Shown: positions 47,770 to 60,928, numbered from the stretch's first letter. The stretch is DNA of 64,000 nucleotides from Rotaria sp. Silwood1 (GCA_905250075.1 CAJNOP010000017.1:1433734-1497733), one strand, 5' to 3'. Notes: a model not told the origin generated them from the sequence alone. Program-made: numbers and translations.

Positions 47770-50700
47770 CAAAAAATATCGAAAATATTCATGTTCATTA
47801 CTATATCGTAAAATAATTCGTTTTTGTTTTTCGAAAATTATCAAAGGGCTTGGCTTTTGTTGCTGGTATCGAGTACTTCATAAAATTAAAGACATTCCTC
47901 TCTTCAATTGAAATATTGTTCTCTTATTATTGTTGCTCTTTTCCATGCTTTTCATTATTAAAATGATGTAGCTTCTTTTTTGTTTTGTTTTTTTGTTGTT
48001 ATTATAAATTTCATGTATATCATTTATTATAATCTCTAGTGCTGTTGTTATGTATTAATGTGTGGTAGTATGTGTAGGCATAAAAAACGTCAATTGTATC
48101 ATCGAATTCATTGATTTTTTTCATTTTTTTGTTCATTTAATGTTTGATTGTATCTATATATATATACACGTGCAACTAATTATTCCAAATAAATAAAAAC
48201 AAAGAATTCGCCCCAAACAATTTTTTTCCGATGATAAAATGAAAGTCATGATTTTCCTACCACAAAATAAGAAGTGTTTTAAATGTGTTTGCTTAAACGC
48301 CTCATTATTTATCTAGAGCAAACATTTTCTATATATATATAGAATGTTTTCAAAGTAAACTTGTATAACTTCATAAAAAAGATTGAACGGAATGAGCTCA
48401 CGTTATTTCTCGTCTAGAAACATGACATGTCAAGCTTTTGACTGACTTTGTCGTAGTTTACTTTTTGCAACCAATCGTTCAATCTTATTCACTAAAAGTT
48501 GATTCTAATACCAATTAATAGTCAAAATTTCAGCTTAGAAGTAGGATTCATTTCAAATAGTTAGATATTCGAAAAGTGAAAACGCAGTATAATAGATTTT
48601 TATGGATAGTAAAAGAGATACTTCGAACATGTAATGTTGAAATGTTGTAATTTCGAAAACATATATGGATAAGCTATGTCACTTCCATTATACTATGTCG
48701 GAAAATTTTTTAAATATACTAGCATTGCGAATTTAGTAGATGAAAACTAATAAATACTGAATACACAATGCATGGTTAGCTAAATTTTTAATGTTTCATG
48801 CAGACTAAATAAATGAATTTCTCTTTATGCAAAAAAGCGAATAAGAGAAATAAATCAAAAATTTTCAAATAAATATTGAATTTCTTGATTTATTTCAAAC
48901 TGACATTAAGTAAAAGCAAGTTATTATTAAATAAATAAAAATATACAATGTTTATATTCATGATAAAATTTATTAACTATGCAAAAAGAATGTCAAGGGA
49001 ATACACCAAAACGATTTGAGATAAGACTCGTGACCAATTAAATCGCTTGATCAGTTGCAATAATGTAAGCAATAAACTCATCTTATGGGTACGTCGCATT
49101 ATTATTTGTTGAAAAAACACGCAATCTAATATCATTGATAAATATATCTATTTCGGATCCTACTATTTCGTTTGTATTCACCAACAAGACGTCGAAGCTG
49201 TTTGAAGCAACAAATTATAGACTATGTTGCGCTCAAGTTATAGTTTTATATGATGTTATATGATATACACTTGTGTTTGCAAGTAAAATATTCAGAGTTA
49301 TTGCAGTTCAAACTTTAAATAGAAGATTTAGTAGAATGTAATTTTATTGTTTTATGATAACATTAACTATTTAATCAGAACATTCATAAAATAATTTAAT
49401 ACAGAGATTGTTGACTGTAAAATTGAAAAATTAATCGACATTAGCAATTGCATGTCTAAATGTACATTGTCACTTACTATACAGACACGAGCAGAACAAA
49501 AAAAACCATGGTAGCAATCTTAAAAGTTCATTTATGCTTTTGTTTCGTTGATTTTTTTCGTTGTCAGTGTAGCTTTTTGTTGATCTTTCTTGTATGTCAT
49601 AGTTATATTTTGAAAAAGAAACACCAAACAATCATGTAATCAACGTTACAAGAAAATGTTTTTATTCCTAGATCAAACTTCTCTGTTTCCGCAAAGACAT
49701 TAAGCATACAATACAATGATAATGTTTTTCGCTTATTTTTGAACTGAAGAAAACAGAATCCATGTCTTCAATTGCTCTGTCGATTTTAATTTTAAAAAAA
49801 TATAAGCAATACTTCTTACTGTTTTTTAATTGTATATAAACATATATAAATCAATTTCTGATGCATACAAGCAGAAACCGTTGATAGATAAAGTTTTGTA
49901 ATTTTAATTTGCGCTGATGGTATTCATCATTTTCAATTAGAAGATGTTTCTTAGTATGTTTTCGATCTAAGAACATTTATTATAAACATAATTCTGGTGA
50001 TACACATATGCATAGTGCAAAAATTTCCTCGTTGTCGTTGTGACGCACGTTAAAATTGTGCAAATCTCAAATGTGGTCAAACGAAAATAGCAAAAGAAAA
50101 CAAAATTTTATTTTAATCTACAGATACTTCTAATAGATCTAACATAAAATAAAGTTCATTTGAGAAAAGACTGAGTGATGATATATTCATTGTGCTAGTA
50201 ATACGCACAAACTCTGACGATGAAATTAGTCGCACTGAAAAAGTCTGAACTTAGCAATACTTGTCGAACAACAGCTCGAATATAAATGAAACTTTCGTAA
50301 TCACGTATCTCTCTGACAGTCAAAAACAAAACATTAATTTTTTCTCACTAATTATTTTCTACTCAAGCAACGACTATCCTCTAGAAATAGCAAAAGCTAG
50401 TTTTATTCTAAGTATTGCATTGAATTCGAGTTAGAACATTTTAATATATCAAACAAGGAAAGATTATAGCTGCAAGGATGAGATAAAATTTTTGTCTGCT
50501 TACTATATCTGTACGAAAAGTCTTCATTGAAATGTTGCATTCATTTTTGAAATTCTCATTAGGAAACTACCAATACTTCAGTAACTATAAGGCACAACAC
50601 ATATCGCTGAGAATCAAGCACGATGAAAGCAGTTAGTTTTGTCTGAATCCCTCATTATTGACGTGCCGTGCATTTGACAAGGATAACAGTCATTGTTCGA

Positions 50701-51248
50701 TTGTGAATTCAATCAATATTGAATTTACTTTTCTTTTTGTTTCGAACGCATTGTCAGGAAGACAATTTTATGCATAATAAAAAACACGAACTGATGATGT
50801 TTTTGTTTTTCTCGTCCTCCGCAAAAAGAAAAAAAAGTCGTTTCGAGAAAATGAAAGACAAACAACGAATGAAATATGATAAACAACGCATTGATACTCA
50901 AGTGACTACATAGTATCTAGATGACGAGCAAACGAAAGTTGGAAAGAATAACCGTAAATTCATTGATGCTGTTAAATTTTTTTCTCTTTCGTTTGTTGTT
51001 GATAAGCACATTGTTGATTGAAACCAGGTGGCTTTTATCTTTGAGTATCAACAAAACAAAATTGATAAATTTAACGTTGTAGAAAAATCTAGAAAACAAA
51101 CAGCGAGCATCGAATATATAAATGGTAAAGGTGATATTCTGTTAAAATAACGATCTATTATTCGCCACACTTGATTATCGATCGAACAGTAAAAATTATA
51201 TACAAAAGGAGTGGTCAAAAATTAAAACAAAATATTTCGAAATCAACA
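47770..51248. other. Intergenic, no supported gene
   Basis: The first 450 bp are the probable 3' untranslated region of the Fuseless-like gene. An AT-palindrome lies at 48325-48350 (acattttctatatatatatagaatgt). No frame above 60 codons with a motif appears before 50700, and 50719-50913 is Lys/Arg-rich low-complexity sequence. Confidence 0.4.
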
Positions 51249-52824
51249 ATGGCTGTCACTGCAGTTCCAACAGCCTCATTGACCGCCATGCAACGAAGAC
51301 GACGCATGGCTGAAAATTATTTGGTCATATGGGTTGATGGAAATATTGATCCGACAAATGAAGATGGTCAAAATACACTCGCACAATTGCTTTGTGTGGT
51401 CAACGAAGTGAATCCTTGCACCACAACTGAGGAATGCATTCAACATCTCGATGAAAATAAAGAGAAGACAGCATTTGTTATTTCCTCGGGAGTACTTGGA
51501 CAATATCTCGTACCAAACATTCATGATATACCAACATTAGATGCTATTTACATCTTTGGTAGCAACAAACAACGACATGAATCATGGGCTAAAAATTGGA
51601 CGAAAATAAAAGGTGTTCATACATCAATCAAGCCTATCTGTGATCCATTGCAAATGGCTGTCAAACAATGTAATCAACATAACATATCCGCAACCATTAT
51701 TAGTGTCAGTGAAGGGGGTTCTAGCGAAAACGTCAATCAGCTGGAACCTACCTTTATGTATTCCCAAATACTCAAGGAAATTCTCCTTGATATGAAACAT
51801 GGACAACAAGCTATCAATGAATTGGTCATGTTTTGTCAAGAAGAATACCACGGTAGTACCATAGACACAAAAATTATTGAAGAATTCAAATGTACTTATC
51901 AACCATCAAAGGCCATTTGGTGGTATACACGAGAATGCTTCACGTACAAAATGTTCAATCGTGCATTACGAATGCTGGACAGCAACATCATGATAAAAAA
52001 TGAGTTTTTTTTCTTTGTGATTTGCACCGACAAATCGAAATCTTACACAACAAACAGGTTAGCCTTTATCACGGCAAGACATTTTCAGTTTTTCAAGGGC
52101 AAGGATTATCGACAGCCGACTTCCAAAAACTCTCAAAAAATAAGGATGGACTTCTATCTTTCAATAATTTTTTTGTCCACCAGTAAAAATCAAGATGTAC
52201 CACTCGATTTTGCTAAAGATGCTTTAGAACCAACCGGTATGGTCGGTATCATTTTCAAAATGACCATAGATCCTACTGTTTCATCAACTCCATTTGCCTC
52301 CATCCGCGAGACGAGTTATTACATGAACGAAGATGAACTCCTCTTCTTCATGCATACCATTTTTCGGATTGGTGATATTCGAAAACTTGATAACAAAACT
52401 TGCACTTTATGAAGTGAATCCTAGACTTACATCAGAGAGCGACGAACAACTTCATCAATTAACTGACCGTATATGGCAAGAAGCTGCAGGTAAGACTGGG
52501 TGGAAACGATTGGGTTTATTGCTACTCAAAATAGGACAATTTGATAAGGTCGGAGAATTGCAAACTGCGCCACTCGAACAGACATCCGACGAAAATGATA
52601 GAGCATATATCTATCACATGCTTGGATGGGTGAAACGGGACCAAGGACGAAACAAAGAAGCGAATTCATTTATCGAAAAATCTATTGAAATTGGACGAAA
52701 AATTCACTTAGAAGACCGTCTCGATTGTGCTGCTTACTACAACAACATTGGTCAAGCATATAGTAACTTGGGTGACTACTCGAAAGCACTTTCATTTCTA
52801 GAAAAGTCACTTACTATTGTATAA
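51249..52824 (+). pseudogene. ADP-ribosyltransferase (ART) plus TPR gene, frameshifted and truncated
   Basis: The ATG at 51249 opens a frame containing MAENYLVIWVDGNID..., ISSGVLGQYLVP and AIWWYTRECFTY, which is the N-terminal module of the bdelloid ART-TPR family. The ART fold follows but is broken. Between about 51990 and 52165 the family-like frame (DLHRQIEILHNKQVSLYHGK) is shifted relative to its flanks, at an A/T-run and at a 7-T run. A third shift near 52395 separates the EDE acidic motif region from the TPR part (52400-52824), which ends at a stop inside a TPR just before KSLPPTHPN. The position of the first catalytic Arg in the R-S-E triad (family YRGQ) reads FQGQ. The STS and ExE motifs remain. 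Active members transfer ADP-ribose from NAD to arginine. Confidence 0.72.
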
Positions 52825-54029
52825 AAATCACTTCCACCAACACATCCTAATATTAAACAACCAATAGATAATATTAATGGTATAAAAAGGAAGATGTAAT
52901 TCTGTTTTTTCTTGCCTTGCTCAATATATGCATTCTGAATATTACTCACGTCACCGGTCGTTTTCTGCTCTTTATTACCCGAAATAGATCTTACGAAGAA
53001 AGTTTCCCAACTAATTAATTGTTTTTGGGTCGAGACTGTGCACATCACACAGGTCTTAATGCGTTAGAGACATTGTGAGAAGTATTCAGATTCTTAGCTT
53101 ATTGTTGCCTAGATATAGTATTTTTACGATATTTTTTGAAAATAATGCTCTGATTCTTCCAGAAACACTACGAAAAATGATTTTCCAATTTCGATTTTAA
53201 ATTTTGTATTAAGATTGGCATTAAAAGGAATACTTGATTGTGAATGTTTGAGTTCTTGTCGTTGTTTCTATTCTAAGATACTGCTATGATAAAAATATGT
53301 TTTTTAAGTTGCTCATATACATCACCAGTTTGATAGTCTTATTTTAGAATAGGAATAGCTCAAAGAACTGAAACTTTTATAATAATCTTTCCTTACAACA
53401 CTTAGTCTCTGTGTAAAGTTTCGAATCGAAATTTGAAAAACCATTTTCCGTCGCGTTGTTGAGAGACAGGGTATCCACAGCTTATTAGTGTCTATATAAT
53501 GCGCCGATAGTGTCGACTGAAAAGCAATTAATCATTTGCAAGAATTTCCTCATTCATTAAAAGTAGTTGTCTCTATTAGAGTAACAATTTGCTTTTAATA
53601 ATCAATCTAAAGTATTTACAAAGTACTAAAATGAATGTCCAAGTATTTAAACCAATGCAGTGCTGCAGCTTCATTCATTCAGTGATTCTATTGCATAATT
53701 CACAATACTAAGTACAACCAACTTAAAGATTGATTGAAATGACAAAAACTACGGAAATCCATCAAAATGAAGAACCTATAATGAATTGGAATTAAAAAAA
53801 AACATCTAGCTGTTATTCAATGCCATAGGCATTATATTGATTAGCTTTACATAAAAGAGCTAAAATAGCATAGAATAACGGTCTTCGACGTGTATATAGT
53901 GACCTCACATGTGTAATTAATTCAATGGTTTAAAAATAGAACGAGCAGAACGCGCGTCTTTGTTTATTCGTTGTGTATGAAATCAGTCAGTTTGAACAAA
54001 AAAAGAAAATTGTGTGTATTTGACTAACT
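52825..54029. other. Intergenic, no supported gene
   Basis: Residual TPR-family sequence extends a few codons past 52824. A small CpG cluster at about 53940-53957 (agaacgcgcgtc) lies 75 bp before the DEP gene ATG and may be its promoter. No other gene is supported. Confidence 0.4.
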
Positions 54030-54746
54030 ATGTATGAAAAACCTAAAACACCACAATTTCGAGCAACAAAAATGGTATTTTTCATGTTTGTTTTTCTATA
54101 TATCTATATATTTATATCTTCAATATTTCAGTGGAATAGTCTTGTTCAAAATTTTCGTTCAACAATAAAATTAAAGAAAAAACGTCATTTTTTTAAAACA
54201 TATCAAAATTGCTTTTCATCATCAGATGCTATTTCATGCATGATTAATATTTTACAACAACAATCATCAAATTCTAATAGTTCGTCGGTTACACGGTAAT
54301 GAGAAATTTTATTTGAAATCAACTGAAAAAATTTTTCATATCTATTAGAACACAAGCAATTACGATGCTCCAATCACTTTATAATGCAAAAATCTTTTCA
54401 GATATTAAAGATGATTCAAATCGAACAGATGCAAATGATCCAAAACAATTCTTAGATAGCAATAAAATTTTCAAGTATGTTGTTTTATAACGAATAAAAA
54501 ATCATTTGGTGTTATCTTTGATGATTTATTGTGAATGTGTCTTTGTTTTTTTTTTCTAGACTTTTACCACAAACAGAAGAAAATATTTTTCCATTAGTAA
54601 CAACATTTGATGATAACAAATCAATAGGATCACCTTCAAATGATGAAACGAAAACATTATTTTCACCTTCATCTGTTCTAGAAATGGTGTATGCATTTGC
54701 TCGACAAAAACGTAAACGAAATACAGCTAGTCTATTTAAACCTTGA
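54030..54746 (+). CDS. DEPDC1-like DEP-domain protein, short form
   Basis: Four exons (54030-54074, 54132-54295, 54349-54474, 54560-54746) join in frame to 173 residues. FRATKMWNSLVQNFRSTIKL, KKRHFFKTYQNCFSSSDAIS and TRTQAITMLQSLY match the DEP domain of DEPDC1 (RATKLWNEV...; H...Y.NCF...EAV), followed by the characteristic stretch leading into FKLLP. DEPDC1 proteins of vertebrates are about 500-800 residues with a degenerate RhoGAP domain after DEP. Here the frame stops 60 residues after DEP, following a basic RQKRKR segment, and no RhoGAP exon is seen before the next gene at 55587. DEP domains bind membranes or partners, and DEPDC1 acts in mitosis and transcription. It could be a truncated gene or a lineage-specific short form. 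Confidence 0.75.
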
Positions 54747-55586
54747 TGTAATGTCCCGACAAAGTGTACATATATATATAGATTTCTATATATAGATTAA
54801 TACGTTGTTTCTTATATGATTTCTTTATTTTTTTTTTGTTTCATAATAAATCGATAAAAATTTTGATTGGATTGGCATTGTTGTTTTTCTTTTTATTTTC
54901 ACATCATTTTTTTTTTATCGATTGAACAAGTTATTTCCGTATTCGACAACACACATACACAGGAAGTTGTTCGTTTAAGAACCAATTAATGAATGCCGTA
55001 CACATATATAAAAGCAAGCCGAACATCTTTGATATAGAGTGGGCGTGAAAGTTGTTGGACAAATAAAGAAATGCTTCCGATCTAATATTATCCAACGTAT
55101 ACGCCTTATAGAAGTTGTCTATTTGTTCATAACAATGTCGTTTACTGGACTCTAAATTCATGAAAGAGAAACTAAGTTCATTATTGTGTATCTTGATTAG
55201 AAACAACAACAACAAGTATTTCTATCTTATACAATAGTATAATATTTATTTGACGTGTTATTTTTATCACATAATTTCTTTTTTTTGGCTCCTACATTAT
55301 TAAGAAACAACAAGAAGGAAAAAAATAGCATGAATTTTAATCGTTTTTTTTTATTCTCTGATTCTTTATTTCTATAATAAACCATCATTTTCATTGTTGT
55401 CACAAGAAAGAAATGTTCAAGTGTGTAGGCAAGCATACGATGATAGAAAGAGAGTGAGAAAAAAAGACTTGAGTTGCCTATTGCTCAGTCAGGATATTTG
55501 ATGAACGACAAAGAAAAAACTACATCGAAGAAGAAATCCAATCAACATTAGATTGATTCATTCATTTGATCAACATATATCTTAAT
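54747..55586. other. Spacer between the DEP gene and tyrosine decarboxylase
   Basis: It contains a palindromic AT stretch at 54767-54800 (tatatatatagatttctatatata) and several T-runs. Minus-strand frames 54931-55215 and 55227-55436 have no recognisable domain. The tyrosine decarboxylase promoter must lie here. Confidence 0.4.
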
Positions 55587-58500
55587 ATGGATAGAAGTTT
55601 TGGAGCATTGTATAATAAATTAACGAATTTATTTCATTCAAACACTGCAACATCATCAAATGCATCATCTATACCTGAAATAAGTTCATCATTACCATTA
55701 TCAACATTTTTTGATCGTATAGTTCCAATGACAACAACAAGTAGTTCATCAAATAATCAACAACGTAATGCATCTCGAATTTCCCGTCAGATATCAATCA
55801 AAACAGATGATCATCGAATTTCAAACATAGGTGATTTAACAAAACAACAAAAGTAAGAATCTATTATTTGTACTAGAATTTAACTAAGGAGAAAAATATC
55901 ATCCAGATGGGCAACAATCTGTTATTGATTTAAAAAAAAATCATTTCCTTTCTTGCACATATATCAAAATAAACAATATGATTGAAGTTACACAAGTATC
56001 ATTGTCTATATCATGTCACGATAATCATCAAGATCATTTGCCGATACAGAGACGATGTTTTATTAGAAAATGGTTATTTGATTTCTTTGTTAATTATTAA
56101 AAATCCTTTTTTTTCTGTCAACTATTACATTTTGTTTATTTGTTTTTTTGAATAGTAAAATTGAAGAACGGCATAATGATGTACAACCTGATCTTGTACG
56201 AAATTCATCTCAAATTCATTATGAACCGATATCATCTATACCTGGAATGGATGATGCAGAATTTCGTCGTCGAGGAAAAGAAATGATTGATTATATAGCT
56301 GATTATCTTAAAGATATTCAGTAAAAATAAAAATTCTCACATAAAATTAAAATCGTTTACTTTGTAATTTCTATTAGCGAACGTCGTGTAACACCTGAAG
56401 TTGAACCAGGTTATTTACGACCAATGTTACCAAAGAATGCACCAGAAAAAAGTGAAGCATGGGATGATATAATGAAAGATGTTGAACAAGCAATTATGCC
56501 TGGCATAACACATTGGCAACATCCACGTTTTCATGCTTATTTTCCAGCTGGTAATAGTTATCCATCAATACTTGGTGAAATGCTTTCAGCTGGTGTTGGA
56601 ATTGTTGGTTTTTCTTGGGCAGCAAGTCCAGCATGTACTGAACTTGAAACAATTATGCTTGATTGGATTGGTATGAAAAGAACAATGATTATTAATGTGA
56701 AATTTTACATGAAAGAGTTTTTTTTTTCATAGGTCGTATGATGGCATTACCTGTTGGTTTTCTTCCATTTGATCCAAATCGTGATAATAAGGATAGTGAT
56801 GATGATGATGAAGATGATGAAGAATCATGTTCAGAATGTGATGAAGAATCAAGAGAAGATGATTTACATGATTCGATAGGTAATGGGGAAAACAATCATG
56901 AACAACAACAAACTCGACATATTGGTGGTGGTGTTCTTCTTGTAAGAAATATTTCATTTTTAATGATTACGTAACGTTTTTAAATACTCCCCTAAATTCT
57001 GCATTCAGATATTAACGACTATGGTTCATCTATTCTTTCGGAGAATTCATTCTTGAGTTTGTTTCTGTACTCATTATAAGTTGTAAAATCGATGCGAAGA
57101 AGTTTTTCATAGAATTTTTTTATTGGTATAAATTTTTATCAAAATCTAAAACTCCATTATATCCAATTAGTTGATATCAACGAGTTTAGATTGTAGTAAA
57201 ATTCATTTGTCTCGATTCAGTGTCTTATCGTTTTAAAAATCATTTATTAATTGAAGAAACTGTTTTGTTAGTTGAACAGAGTAACATTAAAAATAAAATA
57301 TAATAAATGTAATTATTCTTATTTGTTTTTCTTCACTAGGGCTCGGCAAGTGAATGTATTCTAGTTGCAATGTTAGCTGCACGTACAAAGAAAATAACAA
57401 GTAAACGTCAAGCAGATCCATTAATGGAAGATGGACAAATTTTGGCTCGACTTGTTTGTTATACATCAAAACTTGTATGATATACAAAAGGTTTCATTCG
57501 TCAAAAGAAAAATACTGCTTGGTTTCTTTTTAGGCACATTCATGTGTAGAAAAAGCAGGTTTAATTGCTATGGTTCGTGTTCGACAATTAGCTGTTGATG
57601 AACATTTTTCATTACGTGGTAAAACATTAGAAGAATGTATTCGAGCTGATAAAGAAAAAGGATTAATACCATTTTTGGTTTGTTATTTAGTTCTAGTTGA
57701 TTACATTTTCAAATGATATTTTTTGATGTCATATTAGGTTTCGGGTACATTAGGAACAACGTCTTGTTGTTCATATGATAATCTAGAAGAAATTGGTGAA
57801 ATATGTCAACGTGAAAAACTTTGGTTTCATGTTGATGGTGCCTATGCTGGTAGTGCTCTTATTTGTGAAGAATATCGTTATATAATGAAAGGTTTACAAG
57901 TAAGTAATAGTAAATTTCCTAATCTAAGAATCAATTTTGTACAACACGATCTCAAACGAACGTTGAAGTATAGTGGTAACAATTTGTACCTATGTTCAAC
58001 CAGTCGCGTGACAGACGCTAACCAGAGATCATCACAGACTATATATCAATAAGAACTCGTTATAAGATATAAACGACTTCCATATTGCATTTCTTGAGGA
58101 CTAAGTAAAAGAATGGTGAAGAAATGTGTCGCAAAATGGATAGAATACAGCAATGTCTTTGTGATTAACAACAACAGCTACATTGTGTTTCACATTTTAG
58201 TCTCATATGGATTTTGTTAACAACTTTTTTTTGTGGTTTTCGTTTTTAGTATGCTGATTCATTTAATACAAATCCAAACAAATGGTTATTGATGAATTTT
58301 GATTGTTCATGTTTTTGGTAAGCTAAAATGTCTTTTTTTTGTGTTTATGATTCTATCCGACAATATTTCTATTGATTTTAGGGTTCGAGATAAATTCGCA
58401 TTAATTAATGCGATGTCTGTTGATCCACTTTATCTTCAACATAAGCATGCACAAAAAGCAGTTGATTATCGTGTAAGCAGATTATTTTAGCAGAAAATTT

Positions 58501-60928
58501 TTGTAATGCTTTATAATGTAATATAGCATTGGGGTGTTGCATTAAGTCGTCGATTTCGTTCATTGAAACTTTGGTTTACAATTCGTAGTTATGGTATTGA
58601 AGGTCTTCGTTATTATATTCGAGAAGTATTTTATTTGGAAAATAAAAGAATTCTTTTTTGTTTATATTCTTTTTTTCCTTAGCATTGTCGTCTAGCAAAA
58701 GTATTCGCATCATTAATAAACAAAGATAGTCGCTTTGAAACTATTGGTGATGTGACATTAGGTCTTGTTTGTTTTCGTTTAAAGGTAATTCTTTTTTTTT
58801 TCAAGATTACATCTTTCAATGTTCAATCATTTTGAACTGGGGGATTGCTTTTAGCCTTGAATGCGTCTCTAAGAGTAGAGAACTGCAAAATCGACTGCTT
58901 CGGTCATAGTCCTCGTTAATAGTACTTATTAGCCTTGCTCTCGATTTCGTTTCTCAAATTGAACAAGTTTTTAATAATCTACTTGAATGATTTTCACTCG
59001 TTAATACTACGCGAATTCTTTTACATGGATATATCACAACTAAGAATGTACACAACTAAAATTTTCGTTTTTCTTTAGCGAAGTTCTAGCATTTTAAAAT
59101 TATTTTTGTCTCACAGATCTCCGCAAAAGTGTTGAACCTCCCCGCTAATTTTGGTCAACTTTAGCAAAAATCTTCCAATAGACCTTCTAAATCATCGATC
59201 TCGAACCCTGACGACATCGGGTCACTTCTGATTTCAAGGGTTAATTTAAAGGCATCAAGATTTCAGAATCTATACAACTAGGATTTCTATTTTCAGAGCT
59301 AAGCATGGAGGAGTTTTTTGTCTAAAACCAAAGCTAATTTTTGTGTTCATCTATTCACAGCAATTTATCAACGTTCCTTTTTCCCAAATATAGACAAGCA
59401 CAACAACACCAAAACTAAAGAGATCATACTAGAAAAAAACAAAGCGCTGACAAAAGAAATATTTAAATAAAGGACTATTGAATCTACTGTTGAATCAAAC
59501 ACTTGAAGATAAAACCGAAACTCAATACAAACGTTTTATTGAAATCGTAAACGTATGTATATAGCCAATTATCAGATTCTTATCCAGTGAAACATGACAA
59601 GATTATGTAAGATTATAACCGGATTTTTGTGCAACAAAATCCAAATTATAATGGATTGAAATATTCTAAATCAACTATAATTTGATATTTAATCAAAAAT
59701 AATCTCCTAAATCAAGTATAATTTTGATTAAAATCATGTATTTTTGATTTGATATGATTTTTAATCGTCACTATAAGATTTTAATCAAAATTATACTCGA
59801 TTTAGGAGATTATTTTTGATTAAACATCAAATTATAGTTGAGTTAGAAGATTTCAATCGATTATAACTTGGATTTTGTTGCACAAAAATTCGGTTATAAC
59901 CTTACATAATCTGATATAATCTGACATTTTTTCACTGGATTAATCAAAACAAAATAGTAAATATAAAAATATATAATCTAACTTTTGATAATAACGAATG
60001 AGCGGGAGTAGCAAAAATCTTTTAGTCCTAGTTCCATCAAGACTGGAACCTCAGTGCAGTTCTCTATCTATGAGACAGAATATACTGCAATACTTTTGGT
60101 AGACATAAATATAATGATTAATTCTCCAAATTCCTGTCCAATAGGATTCTATGTATTAAATGATATTTTTTTCTAGGGTAGTAATAAATTAAGTCAAAAA
60201 TTACTCTTATCACTCAATGATTCTGGTCTTATTCATATGGTTCCATCCATGGTTAATGATATTTATATTATTCGTTTTGCTGTTTGTGCTAAATATGCTA
60301 ATGATGCTGACATGCATACAGCATTTAGTATAATTCAAAAACATGCTAATGATGTTCTTGCAGAATATCGTGCTCAACGTGGTGGACGACAATCATCCTC
60401 AAATGATTCACTTGATTTAGCGACAAAACAGACAGCTAATATTAATAATACTGAATTTGATACAACTAAATCAGATGAAACAATTAATACTGCAGCATTA
60501 CAAGAAACATCAATTGCCCCAACAATTTATCCAGCAACAAAAGTTCGAGTAAAATGAGTGAAATTATTTTCGTTTAGTTTCTTGATAAAAAAAGAACTTT
60601 TTATTCATTTTAGGCGAATACAATAACAGCAATAACACCACATCATCGTGTTACATTTGAAAAACCAATCACAAATTTGCTTAAAGATAAACGACCACGT
60701 CCAATGTTTGTTCGTATGGTATCTGATGCAAAATTGTATTATCCAAAAAGAACTACATCACAGTTATCTCGTCAATCATCATTAATAACACCACGTGCAC
60801 GCAAACGTATACAAAGTGATTCTGGTCATCATACAACTCGTTCATCAAGTGAAAAATATTTATCACGTACAGTAAGTATTCTAGAAACGGTTAATTCTGA
60901 TGAAGGAGAACTTGATGATAAACAATAA
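55587..60928 (+). CDS. Tdc: Tyrosine decarboxylase (aromatic amino acid decarboxylase family, PLP-dependent)
   Basis: Thirteen exons (55587-55852, 56156-56320, 56378-56670, 56733-56941, 57340-57474, 57534-57677, 57738-57899, 58250-58317, 58382-58472, 58527-58625, 58683-58784, 60177-60548, 60614-60928) join in frame to 806 residues. Family blocks are [78 protein letters not shown] (Asp437 contacts PLP) and [15 protein letters not shown], with the PLP Schiff-base Lys469. NPNKW instead of NPHKW and the C-terminal [13 protein letters not shown] block match tyrosine decarboxylase rather than DOPA or histidine decarboxylase. The reaction is tyrosine to tyramine, the precursor of octopamine. Unusual parts are a Ser-rich 90-residue N-terminus, an acidic insert (about 258-285) and a Ser/Thr-rich tail. 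The intron at 58785-60176 carries a MITE. Confidence 0.93.
57955..58215 (+). repeat. Dispersed repeat copy inside a tyrosine decarboxylase intron
   Basis: It occupies most of the 350-bp intron 57900-58249. It shares cgtgacagacgc, catttcttgaggactaagtaaaag, tgaagaaatgtgtcgcaa and gattaacaacaacagctac with the interrupted copy at 41575-42660, in the same order and orientation. Confidence 0.55.
59583..59939. mobile_element. Palindromic MITE (foldback) in a tyrosine decarboxylase intron
   Basis: The element is 357 bp and starts TCCAGTGAAA and ends TTTCACTGGA, with TTA on both outer flanks (59580-59582 and 59940-59942), a likely 3-bp target duplication. The two arms, each about 170 bp, are inverted copies throughout. 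The right arm, read in reverse, repeats in order GATTATGTAAG.TTATAACCG, TTTTTGTGCAACAAAATCCAA, TTATAAT.GATTGAAAT, AACTATAATTTGAT and TAATCAAAAATAATCTCC. They meet near 59750-59770. It has no coding capacity. A TWA-type duplication would suit the Harbinger/ISL2EU group, but that assignment is tentative. Confidence 0.85.

Noticed and set aside
52776-53048. Minus-strand 90-codon frame with a hydrophobic segment and a GTAAGT donor
   Set aside because: It runs antisense into the TPR end of the ART gene, whose family identity is clear, and no matching downstream exon was found. The hydrophobic stretch is the complement of AT-rich sequence. It could be a real exon of an opposing gene but support is too thin.
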